This document shows positions 27,452 through 36,018 of a stretch of DNA of 64,000 bases, one piece after another. Position 1 is the stretch's first letter; every line of letters begins with the position of its first letter. Source of the stretch: CAJCIY01 sp964245825 (GTDB lineage Bacteria > Actinomycetota > Actinomycetes > Mycobacteriales > CAJCIY01); contig CAXTNT010000008.1 of NCBI GenBank assembly GCA_964245825.1, forward strand, positions 62,001 to 126,000. Reading direction: 5' to 3'. The position numbers and the translations under genes were made by a program. The notes beneath the pieces are model-generated. The model saw nothing but the letters and a program-made list of their open reading frames with translations, was not told the DNA's origin and did no database searches.

Positions 27452-28387
27452 ATGCGCTGGCGGGCCTGGTGGCGACGGGGCCAGGCCGCCGCGTCCGCAT
27501 CGCCGGGCTCGGTCACCGACCTGGCCGCGGCGGACCCGCGGACCACCTCCGACGAGGAGGTCTTCCTGTCGCTGGTACGCAGTGAGCTCGACCGCCTGGG
27601 CTGCCAGATCGCCCGGCTCGACCTCCGGGAGGCCGTGGTCAGCGGTCGGATGCGGGGCACCGTGGGACTGCGCAACATCCAGCAGAGCTGCGCGCCACTG
27701 CCCCGCGGCCAGTGGCGCGAGGTGATCGCCGACCACCTCGGCGGCCTGGCCGACGCGGCCCAGATCCCGCTCGACCTGCGGGAGCTGGCGCCGCTGCGGC
27801 AGCTGCTGCGCGCGCGGCTCTACGACGAGGCGGGCGAGGAGCGAGGCCTGCTGGCCGGTCGGGTGGTGGCGCCCGGCCTGTTCGAGGCGCTGGTCGTCGA
27901 CCAGCCACGTTCGGTGCACGGCGTCCCGGCCGAGGTGGCCGCATCCTGGGGCGAGCCGCTGGCCGACCTGCTCGCCCTCGGTCGGGGCCAGGTCATCGCC
28001 GAGGGGCTGCTCGAGCGCCAGCACCTCGACCTCGGCGCCACCACGGCGACGCTGCTCGAGGACACCTCGCCCTACACCTCCGGGCATCTGGCCTGGCTTC
28101 CGTCGTACGTCGACGTCCCCGACGCGGGTGCGCTGGTCGCCGTGCCGACCAGGCACCTGCTGCCGGCGCACCCGATGCTCGACCGGGAGAGGACGCTGGC
28201 CGCCGCCCAGGCGCTGCTGCTCAACGCGTCCCGGCTCTATGACGAGGGTCCCGGCGGCATCAGCCCGCACCTGTACTGGTGGCGGCCGGCGGAGCTGTTG
28301 CTGCTGCCGGGGTCGGTCGACGGGGAGCGTGCCGAGCTGCGTCCGCCGCTGGAGTTCGTCCGGGTGCTGGAGTCCCTACCTGGCTAG
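27452..28387 (+). CDS. Conserved hypothetical protein
   Basis: A 311-residue soluble, acidic protein without signal peptide or membrane segments. The N terminus is Trp/Arg-rich. The body contains LRNIQQSCAPLPRGQWREV near residue 75 and a C-terminal segment VPTRHLLPAHPM with GGISPHLYWWRP. The layout (a threonine/serine-rich central part, then a short VAVPTR segment) is somewhat reminiscent of DUF1444 proteins, but I cannot assign a family with confidence. ATG 27452 was chosen because of the -10 box six bases upstream. Confidence 0.65.
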   Translation: MRWRAWWRRGQAAASASPGSVTDLAAADPRTTSDEEVFLSLVRSELDRLGCQIARLDLREAVVSGRMRGTVGLRNIQQSCAPLPRGQWREVIADHLGGLADAAQIPLDLRELAPLRQLLRARLYDEAGEERGLLAGRVVAPGLFEALVVDQPRSVHGVPAEVAASWGEPLADLLALGRGQVIAEGLLERQHLDLGATTATLLEDTSPYTSGHLAWLPSYVDVPDAGALVAVPTRHLLPAHPMLDRERTLAAAQALLLNASRLYDEGPGGISPHLYWWRPAELLLLPGSVDGERAELRPPLEFVRVLESLPG

Positions 28388-28406
28388 GCCTCGCTGGCCG
28401 GACTGG

Positions 28407-30254
28407 TCAGTGCTTGCTGCGCCGGGCGGACCGTTCGAGGATCTGCGGGTTGCGCGAGGTGTGTCCGTCGTCGCCGTGCAGGACGAACGCCGTGTTGACC
28501 AGGGCGGTGTGGCTGAAGGCCTGCGGGAAGTTGCCGAGCTGGCGCCCCGACGTCGGGTCGTACTCCTCAGCGAGCAGGCCGACGTCGTTGCGCAGGTCCA
28601 GCAGACGCTCGAACAGAGCCTTGGCGTCGCCGTGGCGACCGATGATCTTGTAGTTGCTCGCCAGCCAGAACGAGCACATCAGGAAGGAGCCCTCGTCGCC
28701 GGCCAGGCCGTCGCTGCCGCCTGCGGTGTCGTACCGGCGGACGAAGCCGTCGACCAGCAGGTCGCGCTCGATCGCCTCGACCGTGCCGGCCACCCGGGGA
28801 TCGTCGAACGGCAGGAACCCCACTATCGGGACGAGCAGCAGCGACGCGTCCAGGGCCTTCGACTCGTACGACTGGACGAACGTGTTGCGCTCGGCGTCGA
28901 AGCCCTTCGCCAGCACCTCGGCCTTGATCTGGTCGCGGAGGGCGCGCCACCTGGCCAGCGGGCCTTTGCGGTGGAAGGTCTCGAGCGTCCGGACCGCCCG
29001 GTCGAGCGCGACCCAGGCCATGATCTTGCTGTGGGTGAAGTGCTGGCGTGGTCCGCGGACCTCCCAGATGCCCTCGTCAGGCTCCTGCCAGTGCCCCTCC
29101 AGGAAGTCCAGCAGCTTCCGCTGTAGCGGCCAGGACGCGTCCCCCATGTTCGACGCGCCCCGGCTCTCCCGGACATCCAGCCGCGAGGCACGGGCGACAT
29201 ACAGGGCGTCCAGCACCTCGCCGTAGACGTCGAGCTGGCGTTGGCCGACCGCTGCGTTGCCCACCCGGACGGGTGCGGAGCCCTCGAAGCCGGGCAGCCA
29301 ATCCAGCTCGTACTCCGTCAGGCGCCGTTCCCCGGCGACCCCGTACATGATCTGCAGCTTCGCCGGGTCGCCGGCGATCGCGCGCAGCAGCCACTCCCGC
29401 CAGGCCGAGGCCTCGTCCTCGAAGCCGGCCGCGAGCAGCGCGGTCAGGGTGAATGTCGAGTCGCGCAGCCAGCAGTAGCGGTAGTCCCAGTTGCGGGAGC
29501 CGCCGAGTTGCTCGGGCAGTGAGGTGGTGCCGGCCGCGACGATGCCCCCGGTGGGGCGGTAGGTCAGCGCCTTCAACGTGATCAGCGAACGGTCCACCGC
29601 CTCGGCGTAGTCACCGGCGTAGGTGCACTGCGAGATCCACTCTGTCCAGAACTGCTCGGTGCGGGCGAGCAGCGCGGCCGGCTCGCGCGGCTCGTCCAGG
29701 TCGGTGTTCGAAGCCTGCCAGCGCAGCACGAAGTGCAGCGTGTCGCCCGCGTGGACGGTGAAGCGGGCGGTTGTCGCCATCCCCTTGCCCTGGGTGGGGA
29801 CGGGCGTGTCCAGCACGATCATGTTCGGCCCCGCGACGGCGACCAGCCGGCCATCCATGAGACGCACCCACGGGACGGTCGAGCCGTAGTCGAACCGGAG
29901 CCGGATCTCCATCGCGACCTCGACGCTGCCCTGGGTGCACGTCACCTCCCGCACCAGCGCCGGTTCCCCGCCGTCCAGCGGCATGAAGTCGGTGACCCGC
30001 AGTGTCCCCGAGTCCGTCGTGGTGTCGGTGTCGAGGATCAACGTCTCGCCGCGGTAGGCGCGACGCACCCGGTGGCCCTCGCCGACCGGCGCTATCCGCC
30101 AGCACCCGTGGTCGTCGTCGCCCAGCAGCGCTGCGAAGACGGAGCTGGAGTCGAAGCGCGGGACGCACAGCCAGTCGATGCTGCCGGAGGTGTCGACGAG
30201 CGCCAGGGTGTGCAGGTCGCCGATGACGGCGTAGTCCTCGATCCGGCTGGCCAC
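28407..30254 (-). CDS. Glycoside hydrolase family 15 protein (trehalase or glucoamylase type)
   Basis: The 615-residue protein starts with RIEDYAVIGDLHTLALV and GSIDWLCVPRFDS, the hallmark N terminus of the actinobacterial GH15 subgroup that includes mycobacterial and streptomycete trehalases. The (alpha/alpha)6 barrel includes NWDYRYCWLRDSTFT near residue 265 and the C-terminal MCSFWLASNY with the glutamate-rich catalytic region. It has no signal peptide, so it is cytoplasmic. Trehalose hydrolysis is the best guess; maltodextrin is the alternative. GTG start with AGGGAG upstream. Confidence 0.87.
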   Translation of the reverse strand: MASRIEDYAVIGDLHTLALVDTSGSIDWLCVPRFDSSSVFAALLGDDDHGCWRIAPVGEGHRVRRAYRGETLILDTDTTTDSGTLRVTDFMPLDGGEPALVREVTCTQGSVEVAMEIRLRFDYGSTVPWVRLMDGRLVAVAGPNMIVLDTPVPTQGKGMATTARFTVHAGDTLHFVLRWQASNTDLDEPREPAALLARTEQFWTEWISQCTYAGDYAEAVDRSLITLKALTYRPTGGIVAAGTTSLPEQLGGSRNWDYRYCWLRDSTFTLTALLAAGFEDEASAWREWLLRAIAGDPAKLQIMYGVAGERRLTEYELDWLPGFEGSAPVRVGNAAVGQRQLDVYGEVLDALYVARASRLDVRESRGASNMGDASWPLQRKLLDFLEGHWQEPDEGIWEVRGPRQHFTHSKIMAWVALDRAVRTLETFHRKGPLARWRALRDQIKAEVLAKGFDAERNTFVQSYESKALDASLLLVPIVGFLPFDDPRVAGTVEAIERDLLVDGFVRRYDTAGGSDGLAGDEGSFLMCSFWLASNYKIIGRHGDAKALFERLLDLRNDVGLLAEEYDPTSGRQLGNFPQAFSHTALVNTAFVLHGDDGHTSRNPQILERSARRSKH

Positions 30255-30354
30255 GAGTCTCCCTGCTGCAGTCTGGCACGCGGCTGGGGTGTCACCGGGC
30301 CTACGCTCGGGACCATCATCGCCGACACCGTCGCCTGAGCCCGCCCGAGGAGCC

Positions 30355-30687
30355 GTGCGCCACCCTGTTGCCGCTGCCGCGCTGGTCGGGCTCGGACTGC
30401 TCGCCGGGTGTCACTCGCCCGGCCGGGGCGTCGCCCAGACGGTGGTGGTGGAGTTCGTCACGGCCGACTCCACCGCGGCGCAGCCCGTCGTGATCGCCGC
30501 CTGCGGACACCTGCCCGGCGTGACCGTCGACGCGACCGCGGCCGGCGACCCCAACGTCCTGCTCGACTACAGCCACGCCTCGACCCGGCAGTTCGAGGCG
30601 CTGACGGCCTGCGTGACCAACCTGCAGGTCACCCAGCCGAGGCTGCAGATCCGCGACTACCGGCTCGATGACGGGACGGACACCTGA
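30355..30687 (+). CDS. Putative lipoprotein of unknown function
   Basis: A 110-residue product with a short lipoprotein signal: hydrophobic residues 5-17 and a lipobox LAGC with the acylated Cys at 19. The mature part has two further Cys (in IAACGHLPG and TACVTNL) that could form a disulfide, and no known domain was recognised. GTG 30355 with a nearby GAGGAG is preferred; an upstream in-frame ATG at 30289 would bury the signal. A TACGCT box at 30302-30307 may be the -10 element. It converges on the HIT gene with two bases between stops. Confidence 0.6.
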   Translation: MRHPVAAAALVGLGLLAGCHSPGRGVAQTVVVEFVTADSTAAQPVVIAACGHLPGVTVDATAAGDPNVLLDYSHASTRQFEALTACVTNLQVTQPRLQIRDYRLDDGTDT

Positions 30688-30689
30688 GC

Positions 30690-31103
30690 TCAGGAACCTG
30701 GGTCGGACCGGAGCCGGCTGAGCACCTCGGCGAGGTCGGGCTGGGTCTCGGGGCGGGTCGGCCAGCCGATGTGGCCGTCGCCGTGCCAGCGGGGGACCAG
30801 ATGCACGTGCAGATGGAACACCCGCTGGCCGCTGGCCGCACCGGTGTTCTGCCGCATGGTCAGGCCGTCGGGGTCGAGCCGCTCGTGCAGCAGCGCCGCG
30901 ACGGCGTGGACGGTGCGGGCGACTGCGGCGACGTCGTCGGCAGCCCCGTCCCAGAGGTGCTCGATGTGCCGGCGGGGGACGACCAGGCAGTGCCCGACCG
31001 CTGACGGGTCGTGCGCCAGGAAGGCCACGGCGGCTTCGTCGTCGTACACGACATGGGCGGGCGCGGTGCCCGCGACGATGCCGCAGAACACGCACCCGTC
31101 CAC
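30690..31103 (-). CDS. HIT family nucleotide-binding protein
   Basis: A 137-residue histidine-triad protein: FCGIVAGTAPAHVVYDD at the N terminus and the catalytic HLHVHLVPRW near residue 100. HIT proteins hydrolyse nucleoside phosphoramidates or dinucleotides; the exact substrate is unknown. The conserved N-terminal Cys pair (CVFC) with downstream His resembles zinc-binding Hint-type members. GTG start six bases after a TAGGGT box. Confidence 0.9.
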   Translation of the reverse strand: MDGCVFCGIVAGTAPAHVVYDDEAAVAFLAHDPSAVGHCLVVPRRHIEHLWDGAADDVAAVARTVHAVAALLHERLDPDGLTMRQNTGAASGQRVFHLHVHLVPRWHGDGHIGWPTRPETQPDLAEVLSRLRSDPGS

Positions 31104-31109
31104 ATCCCG

Positions 31110-31115
31110 ACCCTA
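31110..31115 (-). promoter_or_regulatory. -10 element of leaderless HIT-gene promoter
   Basis: TAGGGT on the minus strand, six bases before the GTG at 31103. Confidence 0.5.
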
Positions 31116-31129
31116 GCCAGCACGGGCGC

Positions 31130-32095
31130 TCAGTCGCGGCGCCGCAGCCGGGCGGCGCGGTCGGCCCCGAAGACGCTGGCGTCGGTCTCCCACCACGGGC
31201 GTTCACGGTCCGGTGGTGGCGGCTCGTCCAGGCTCACCGGGGTGCGCAGCCGGCGTTCGAGCGCGGCGCGGTCGAGGGCGGCGTCCACCCGCCGGGCCTC
31301 CCGCGCATCGGCGTGGATCCACTGCCGCAGCACGATCAGCAGGTACGGCAGGTCTACCAGCTCCGCGACGGCCCACAGGATCGCGCCGCCCAGCTGCTGG
31401 TCGTGCAGCGGTGACGGCCCCCAGGAACGGCGCTGCGCGAGCGCGTACACCGGCGGCCGTACCGACCCCGAGAGCCTGAGGGCGATGCCGGGGATGGCAT
31501 CGACCAGCAGCTCCACCAGGCCGACGAACAGGACCAGGCCGACGCCGAGACTGGACGCGCCGGCGCGCTCCCGGGCCAGCGGCGCGGCGACCACGCCGCC
31601 GACGAACAGCAGCCCGACGTGCAGCAGGTCGGCGCCGGGCCGGCTGCTCGCCGCCAGGTGCAGCAACGGGCTGAAGTAGAGCGCCGCCGTGACCACCGGC
31701 ACCAGCACCGGGCCGAGCAGCGGGTGCCCGAGCACGTCGAGGGCGGAGCGCGCCGCCGCCGGCAGCCGCAGGCCCAGTGCGTGCAGCGGGTCGGCCGGCC
31801 GGGCGAACGCGATCAGCACCGGGCTGACCAGCAGCAGCGTCAGCTGCTGGGCGACCAGCACCGACAGCAGCGACCGCGCGTAGACACCCGGCCAGGCGTT
31901 CACCGCGACCAGCGCGCTCAGCACGCCGACGGCCAGCGGGACCAGCCGGCCGCGGGACCAGCCGGGGCAGCGGCGGGCGCCGACCAGGACGCCCAGCACC
32001 AGCAGAGCCAGCACCGCCGTGGTCGCGGGGTCCAGCGTCCAGGCCGCGGCGACCGCGTGCTGCCGCGGGTCGAGCGGGACGTCGTAGCCGCGCAC
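31130..32095 (-). CDS. CtaG-like cytochrome c oxidase assembly membrane protein
   Basis: A 321-residue protein with about eight to nine hydrophobic segments and a hydrophilic C-terminal tail. It resembles the CtaG_Caa3 family: HALGLRLPAAARS in the core, YFSPLLHLAASSRPG with the conserved His, and DQQLGGAILWAVAELVDLP near the C terminus. Such proteins support copper/heme insertion in cytochrome oxidase. The start (GTG 32095, five bases after the permease stop) is uncertain because no ribosome binding site is seen. It probably shares the permease mRNA. Confidence 0.78.
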   Translation of the reverse strand: MRGYDVPLDPRQHAVAAAWTLDPATTAVLALLVLGVLVGARRCPGWSRGRLVPLAVGVLSALVAVNAWPGVYARSLLSVLVAQQLTLLLVSPVLIAFARPADPLHALGLRLPAAARSALDVLGHPLLGPVLVPVVTAALYFSPLLHLAASSRPGADLLHVGLLFVGGVVAAPLARERAGASSLGVGLVLFVGLVELLVDAIPGIALRLSGSVRPPVYALAQRRSWGPSPLHDQQLGGAILWAVAELVDLPYLLIVLRQWIHADAREARRVDAALDRAALERRLRTPVSLDEPPPPDRERPWWETDASVFGADRAARLRRRD

Positions 32096-32099
32096 GGGA

Positions 32100-34013
32100 C
32101 TAGCGCGCCAGCCAGTCGGCGCGGCTCTCGGCCGAGTGCAGCTGCCAGGGGGCGCTGACCACCATGACGCCGGGCTCGAACAGCAGTCGCCCCTTGAGCC
32201 GTAGCGCGCTCTGGTTGTGCAGCACGTTCTCCCACCACCGTCCGACCACGTACTCCGGCAGGAAGACCGTGACCAGGTCGCGTGGGCTGCTCCGGTGCAG
32301 GTCGCGGATGTACTCCACCACCGGCCGGCTGATCTCGCGGTAGGGGGAGTCCAGGACTCGCAGCGGCACCTCGATGCCCCGCTCGTGCCACTCCCGCTGC
32401 AGCCGTGCGGTCGCCTCCTCGTCGACGCTGACGGTGAGCGCCTCGACGGTCGAGGGGCGGATCGACTGGGCGAACGACAGCGCCCGCAGCGTCGGCAGAT
32501 GGATCTTCGAGACCAGGACGATGGCGTGGTTGCGGGCCGGTTGGACGAGTCGGCCATCGGCCGGCACCTCGAGCTCGCGCGACACGTTGTCGTAGTGCTT
32601 GCGGATCCCTCGCATGGTGAGGAAGAGCGCCACCATCGCCAGGATGGCGATCCAGGCGCCGTGCTGCACCTTGGTCACCACCACGATGACCAGGACGACG
32701 GCGGTGGCGGCCGCGCCGAGCATGTTGACCAGCTGCGAGCCACGCAGCCGGCGCCGGTCGCGGCTGTTCTCGGTCGTGCCCAGCAGCGTGTTCCAGTGCC
32801 TGACCATCCCGAACTGGCTCAGCGTGAACGACGTGAACACGCCGATGATGTACAGCTGGATGAGCCTGTCGATGTTCGCGTCGAACCCGATGATCAGCGC
32901 GATCGCGACCACCGCGAGTGCGACGATCCCGTTGCTGAAGACCAACCGGTCGCCACGGGTACGCAGCTGCGCGGGCAGGAAGCGGTTCTGCGCCAGGATC
33001 GAGGCGAGCATCGGGAAGCCGTTGAACGCGGTGTTCGCGGCCAGGATCAGGATGCCGGCCGTGGCGACCTGGTAGATCACGAAGGGCGCCGAGCCATGGC
33101 CCCACACCGCGGCCGCGAGCTGGCTGATCACCGAGGGGGAGCCGCTCGAGTACGCCCGGGCCTTGGTCGCCAGCGCCAGCACCGTGATCCCCAGGAACAT
33201 GGAGATCGCCAGCGCACCCATCGCCATCAGGGTGCGGGCCGCGTTCTGACCCTTCGGCTTGCGGAACGACGGGACGCCGTTGCTGATGGCCTCGACGCCC
33301 GTCAGCGCGGTGCAGCCGGAGGCGAACGCGCGTAGCGCGAGGTACACCGTCGCGAGCCCGCCCACGGCACTGACCTTCTGCAGGTGCTCGTCGGCGCTCA
33401 CCGCGTGCGGCAGCCCGTTGCCGAACAGCTCGCGTCCGACCGCGGTGGAGAACAGCGCGAAGGTGCCGACGATGAACAGGTAGGTCGGGATGGCGAAGGT
33501 CTTCCCGCTCTCCTTCACACCGCGCAGGTTGACGACGGCGATGAGCACCACGAAGCCGACGGACAGCTCGACCGCGTACTTCGACAGCGAGGTGGCGGCG
33601 GAGGTGATCGCGACGACGCCGGCGACCACCGAGACCGCCACGGTCATCACGTAGTCGACCAGCAGCGCCGCGGCGGCCGTCAGCGCCGCGCCCTGGCCCA
33701 GGTTCTCCAGGCTCACGATGAACGCGCCGCCGCCGTTGGGGTAGGCATAGCAGGTCTGCCGGTACGAGGCGATCACCACGAGCAGCAGCAGCGCTACCGC
33801 CGCGGCGATGGGCTTGGACAGCGACAGGTACGCGGCGCCGCCGAACCCGGAGACCAGCAGGATCTCCTCGGTGGCGTAGGCGACCGAGGAGATCGGGTCC
33901 GAACAGAAGATCGGCATCGCGAGCCACTTCGGCAGCAGCGTCTCGCCGAGCTGCCCGCTGCGCAGCGGACGTCCGACCAGCACCTGCTTCAGCGCTCCAG
34001 CCGGCGTGGTCAT
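32100..34013 (-). CDS. APC superfamily amino acid permease with C-terminal cytosolic domain
   Basis: A 637-residue protein. About twelve transmembrane helices fill residues 30-470 with the APC signature PIFCSDPISSVAYATEE at the start of helix 1. The last roughly 150 residues form a soluble domain (HLPTLRALSFAQSIRPST, WWENVLHNQSALRLK) seen in a large actinobacterial subgroup. Transported substrate unknown. ATG preceded by AAAGGGACAG. Confidence 0.88.
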   Translation of the reverse strand: MTTPAGALKQVLVGRPLRSGQLGETLLPKWLAMPIFCSDPISSVAYATEEILLVSGFGGAAYLSLSKPIAAAVALLLLVVIASYRQTCYAYPNGGGAFIVSLENLGQGAALTAAAALLVDYVMTVAVSVVAGVVAITSAATSLSKYAVELSVGFVVLIAVVNLRGVKESGKTFAIPTYLFIVGTFALFSTAVGRELFGNGLPHAVSADEHLQKVSAVGGLATVYLALRAFASGCTALTGVEAISNGVPSFRKPKGQNAARTLMAMGALAISMFLGITVLALATKARAYSSGSPSVISQLAAAVWGHGSAPFVIYQVATAGILILAANTAFNGFPMLASILAQNRFLPAQLRTRGDRLVFSNGIVALAVVAIALIIGFDANIDRLIQLYIIGVFTSFTLSQFGMVRHWNTLLGTTENSRDRRRLRGSQLVNMLGAAATAVVLVIVVVTKVQHGAWIAILAMVALFLTMRGIRKHYDNVSRELEVPADGRLVQPARNHAIVLVSKIHLPTLRALSFAQSIRPSTVEALTVSVDEEATARLQREWHERGIEVPLRVLDSPYREISRPVVEYIRDLHRSSPRDLVTVFLPEYVVGRWWENVLHNQSALRLKGRLLFEPGVMVVSAPWQLHSAESRADWLAR

Positions 34014-34045
34014 CTGTCCCTTTCGACGCGCCGCGACCTACGCCG

Positions 34046-34051
34046 AGGCTA
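34046..34051 (-). promoter_or_regulatory. -10 element of the APC permease promoter
   Basis: TAGCCT on the minus strand, 32 bases before the permease ATG. Transcription would start near 34039 with a leader that contains AAAGGG as a ribosome binding site. Confidence 0.4.
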
Positions 34052-34083
34052 GTGAGCGGGCCTGCGATCAGCCCGACGGGCCT

Positions 34084-34989
34084 TCAGCGCGCCGTCACGA
34101 CGGTGGCGCGCAGGTGGTCGTAGCCGCGGACGCTCGTCGGGCGCAGGTGCTTGAGCCGCAGGCCCTCATCGCCCTCGAGCGCCTCGGCCAGCCGGCGGTC
34201 CACCAGCACGCTGCCGGGCCGGGCGAGGCCGGTCAGCCGCGCGGCGACGTTGACCGTCGGGCCGTAGTGGTCGCCGGTGCGCGCCAGGGTGGGGCCGTAG
34301 GCGACACCCGTGCGGACCTCGTCGTCGGCCAGCGCGAGGGCGATGTGCGCCGCCACGACCGGGTCGTCCGCGACCCACATCACCTCGTCGCCGAGCGTCT
34401 TGACGATGCGGCCGCCGCCGTCGACGACGACGGCCTGGACCCGCTGCTCGAATCCGTCGAGCAGGGCCGCGAGGCCGGCCGCGGACAGCTCGCGGCTGCG
34501 GGCGGTGTACGAGACCAGGTCGGTGAAGCCCACGGCGAGCGAACTGCCGCCCGCTTCCGGTCTGGCGGCGAGTCGTTCGGTGGCCGCGAGCAGGTGTCTG
34601 CGCCAGATGTGGTCCTGCAGCGCGAGCATGGTGTCGAGGAGCTCGGTCGGCGCCGAGATCGCGCCCCGGGCCACGGCCTCCGCGGCGAGCGTGACCTGCG
34701 CCTCGGCGAGAGCGGCCATCGTCCGTCCCAGGACTCGTGCCTGCGCCAGTCGCAGCGACGGTCCGACGATGTCGGCGTCCATCAGCTCGCGGGCCCGGCG
34801 CAGCGCGTCCACGTCGCCGTCGGTGAAGGCGGCCTCGTCTCCCAGGTGCGGGAAGCCGAGCGCCTGCCAGAGCGAGTCGGCCTCAGCGCGGGCCATCCCC
34901 GCCTGCGCGGCGACGTCGTCGCCGCGCAGGTGCCGCGGCCCTCCGAGGATCGCAACGGCGACGTCGTCCCCTGTCGACGCCTCGGTCAT
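34084..34989 (-). CDS. Class III adenylate/guanylate cyclase
   Basis: A 301-residue soluble cyclase. The N-terminal 140 residues resemble the adenylate-cyclase regulatory (pH-sensing) domain of the mycobacterial Rv1264 type: a helical region with ALGFPHLGDEAAFTDGDVDALRR. The catalytic domain has the metal-binding Asp residues in AVGFTDLVSYTARS and IVKTLGDEVMWVADD and the transition-state Asn/Arg in GPTVNVAARLTG. The substrate-specifying Lys is present, so it is probably an active adenylate cyclase. ATG start eight bases after a TAGCCT box. Confidence 0.88.
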   Translation of the reverse strand: MTEASTGDDVAVAILGGPRHLRGDDVAAQAGMARAEADSLWQALGFPHLGDEAAFTDGDVDALRRARELMDADIVGPSLRLAQARVLGRTMAALAEAQVTLAAEAVARGAISAPTELLDTMLALQDHIWRRHLLAATERLAARPEAGGSSLAVGFTDLVSYTARSRELSAAGLAALLDGFEQRVQAVVVDGGGRIVKTLGDEVMWVADDPVVAAHIALALADDEVRTGVAYGPTLARTGDHYGPTVNVAARLTGLARPGSVLVDRRLAEALEGDEGLRLKHLRPTSVRGYDHLRATVVTAR

Positions 34990-34997
34990 GTCTGCGC

Positions 34998-35003
34998 AGG
35001 CTA
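34998..35003 (-). promoter_or_regulatory. -10 element of leaderless cyclase promoter
   Basis: TAGCCT on the minus strand, eight bases before the cyclase ATG. No ribosome binding site lies between. Confidence 0.5.
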
Positions 35004-35025
35004 GCGGTGGGCAAGGATCCGACCC

Positions 35026-36018
35026 GTGACCGAGAGCCCGTGGGGCGCCGTGCTGCTGGTGTCCTTCGGCGGCCCCGAGGGACCCGCCGACGTGCTGCCG
35101 TTCCTGCGCAACGTCACGGCCGGCCGCGGCATCCCGGACGAGCGGCTGGCCGAGGTGGCCGGGCACTACCACCGTTTCGGCGGCGTCTCGCCGATCAACG
35201 CCCAGAACCGGGCGCTGCTGGCGCGCCTGCGCGAGGCACTGCCGGTGCCGGTCTACTGGGGCAACCGCAACTGGGACCCGTACCTGGCAGCGGCTCTTGC
35301 GCAGATGCGGAGCGACGGCATCGGGCGCGCGCTGGCATACGTGACCAGCGCGTACTCGTCCTACTCGGGCTGCCGTCAGTACCGCGAGGACATCGCCGGC
35401 GCGCAGCGCGCGGTCGGCCCCGGCGCGCCCCGCATCGACAAGCTGCGGGTGTTCTACAACCACCCCGCGTTCGTCGCCTGCTTCGTGACGGCGACCCGCG
35501 CCGCGCTCGCCCGGCTCGGCGTCGCCGGCCCGGTGCGGTTGGTGTTCACCGCCCACTCGGTGCCGCTGAGCATGGCCCGGACGAGCGCGTACGAGATGCA
35601 GCTCCGCCAGACCGCGCGCCTGATTGCCGCCGCCGTCGGCCTGGACTGGGAGCTGGCCTGGCAGTCGAGGTCCGGGCCACCGGCGGTGCCGTGGCTCGAA
35701 CCGGACGTCGGGGAGGTCCTGCAGCGGCTCGCCGCCGAAGGAGCAGCGGGCGCGGTCGTGGTGCCCATCGGCTTCGTCAGCGACCACCTGGAGGTGCGGT
35801 ACGACCTCGACGCCGAGGCCGTCCCCGCGGCGCGGGCCGCCGGCCTGCGCGTCGAGCGGGCGGCGACGCCCGGCGACGACCCGCGGATCGTGGCGATGGT
35901 GGCCGACCTGGTGGCGGAACGGATGGGCGGGGCGCCGCGTGCGGTGGTGGGCGACCTGCCGGTCTCGCCCGACGCGTGCCCGCTGGACTGCTGCCCCGCG
36001 CCCGGCCGTCGGCCCTAG
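35026..36018 (+). CDS. hemH: Coproporphyrin III ferrochelatase (CpfC/HemH), probable [2Fe-2S] type
   Basis: Inserts Fe2+ into the porphyrin in the actinobacterial heme pathway. The 330-residue product has the ferrochelatase motif FTAHSVPLS with catalytic His177 and GFVSDHLEVRYD near residue 250. Cys152 plus the C-terminal Cys318, Cys322 and Cys323 (ACPLDCC) match the four-Cys arrangement of actinobacterial enzymes that carry a [2Fe-2S] cluster. GTG start. It is divergent from the cyclase gene and ends at 36018, sharing the palindrome CTAG with the stop of the opposing gene. Confidence 0.92.
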   Translation: MTESPWGAVLLVSFGGPEGPADVLPFLRNVTAGRGIPDERLAEVAGHYHRFGGVSPINAQNRALLARLREALPVPVYWGNRNWDPYLAAALAQMRSDGIGRALAYVTSAYSSYSGCRQYREDIAGAQRAVGPGAPRIDKLRVFYNHPAFVACFVTATRAALARLGVAGPVRLVFTAHSVPLSMARTSAYEMQLRQTARLIAAAVGLDWELAWQSRSGPPAVPWLEPDVGEVLQRLAAEGAAGAVVVPIGFVSDHLEVRYDLDAEAVPAARAAGLRVERAATPGDDPRIVAMVADLVAERMGGAPRAVVGDLPVSPDACPLDCCPAPGRRP

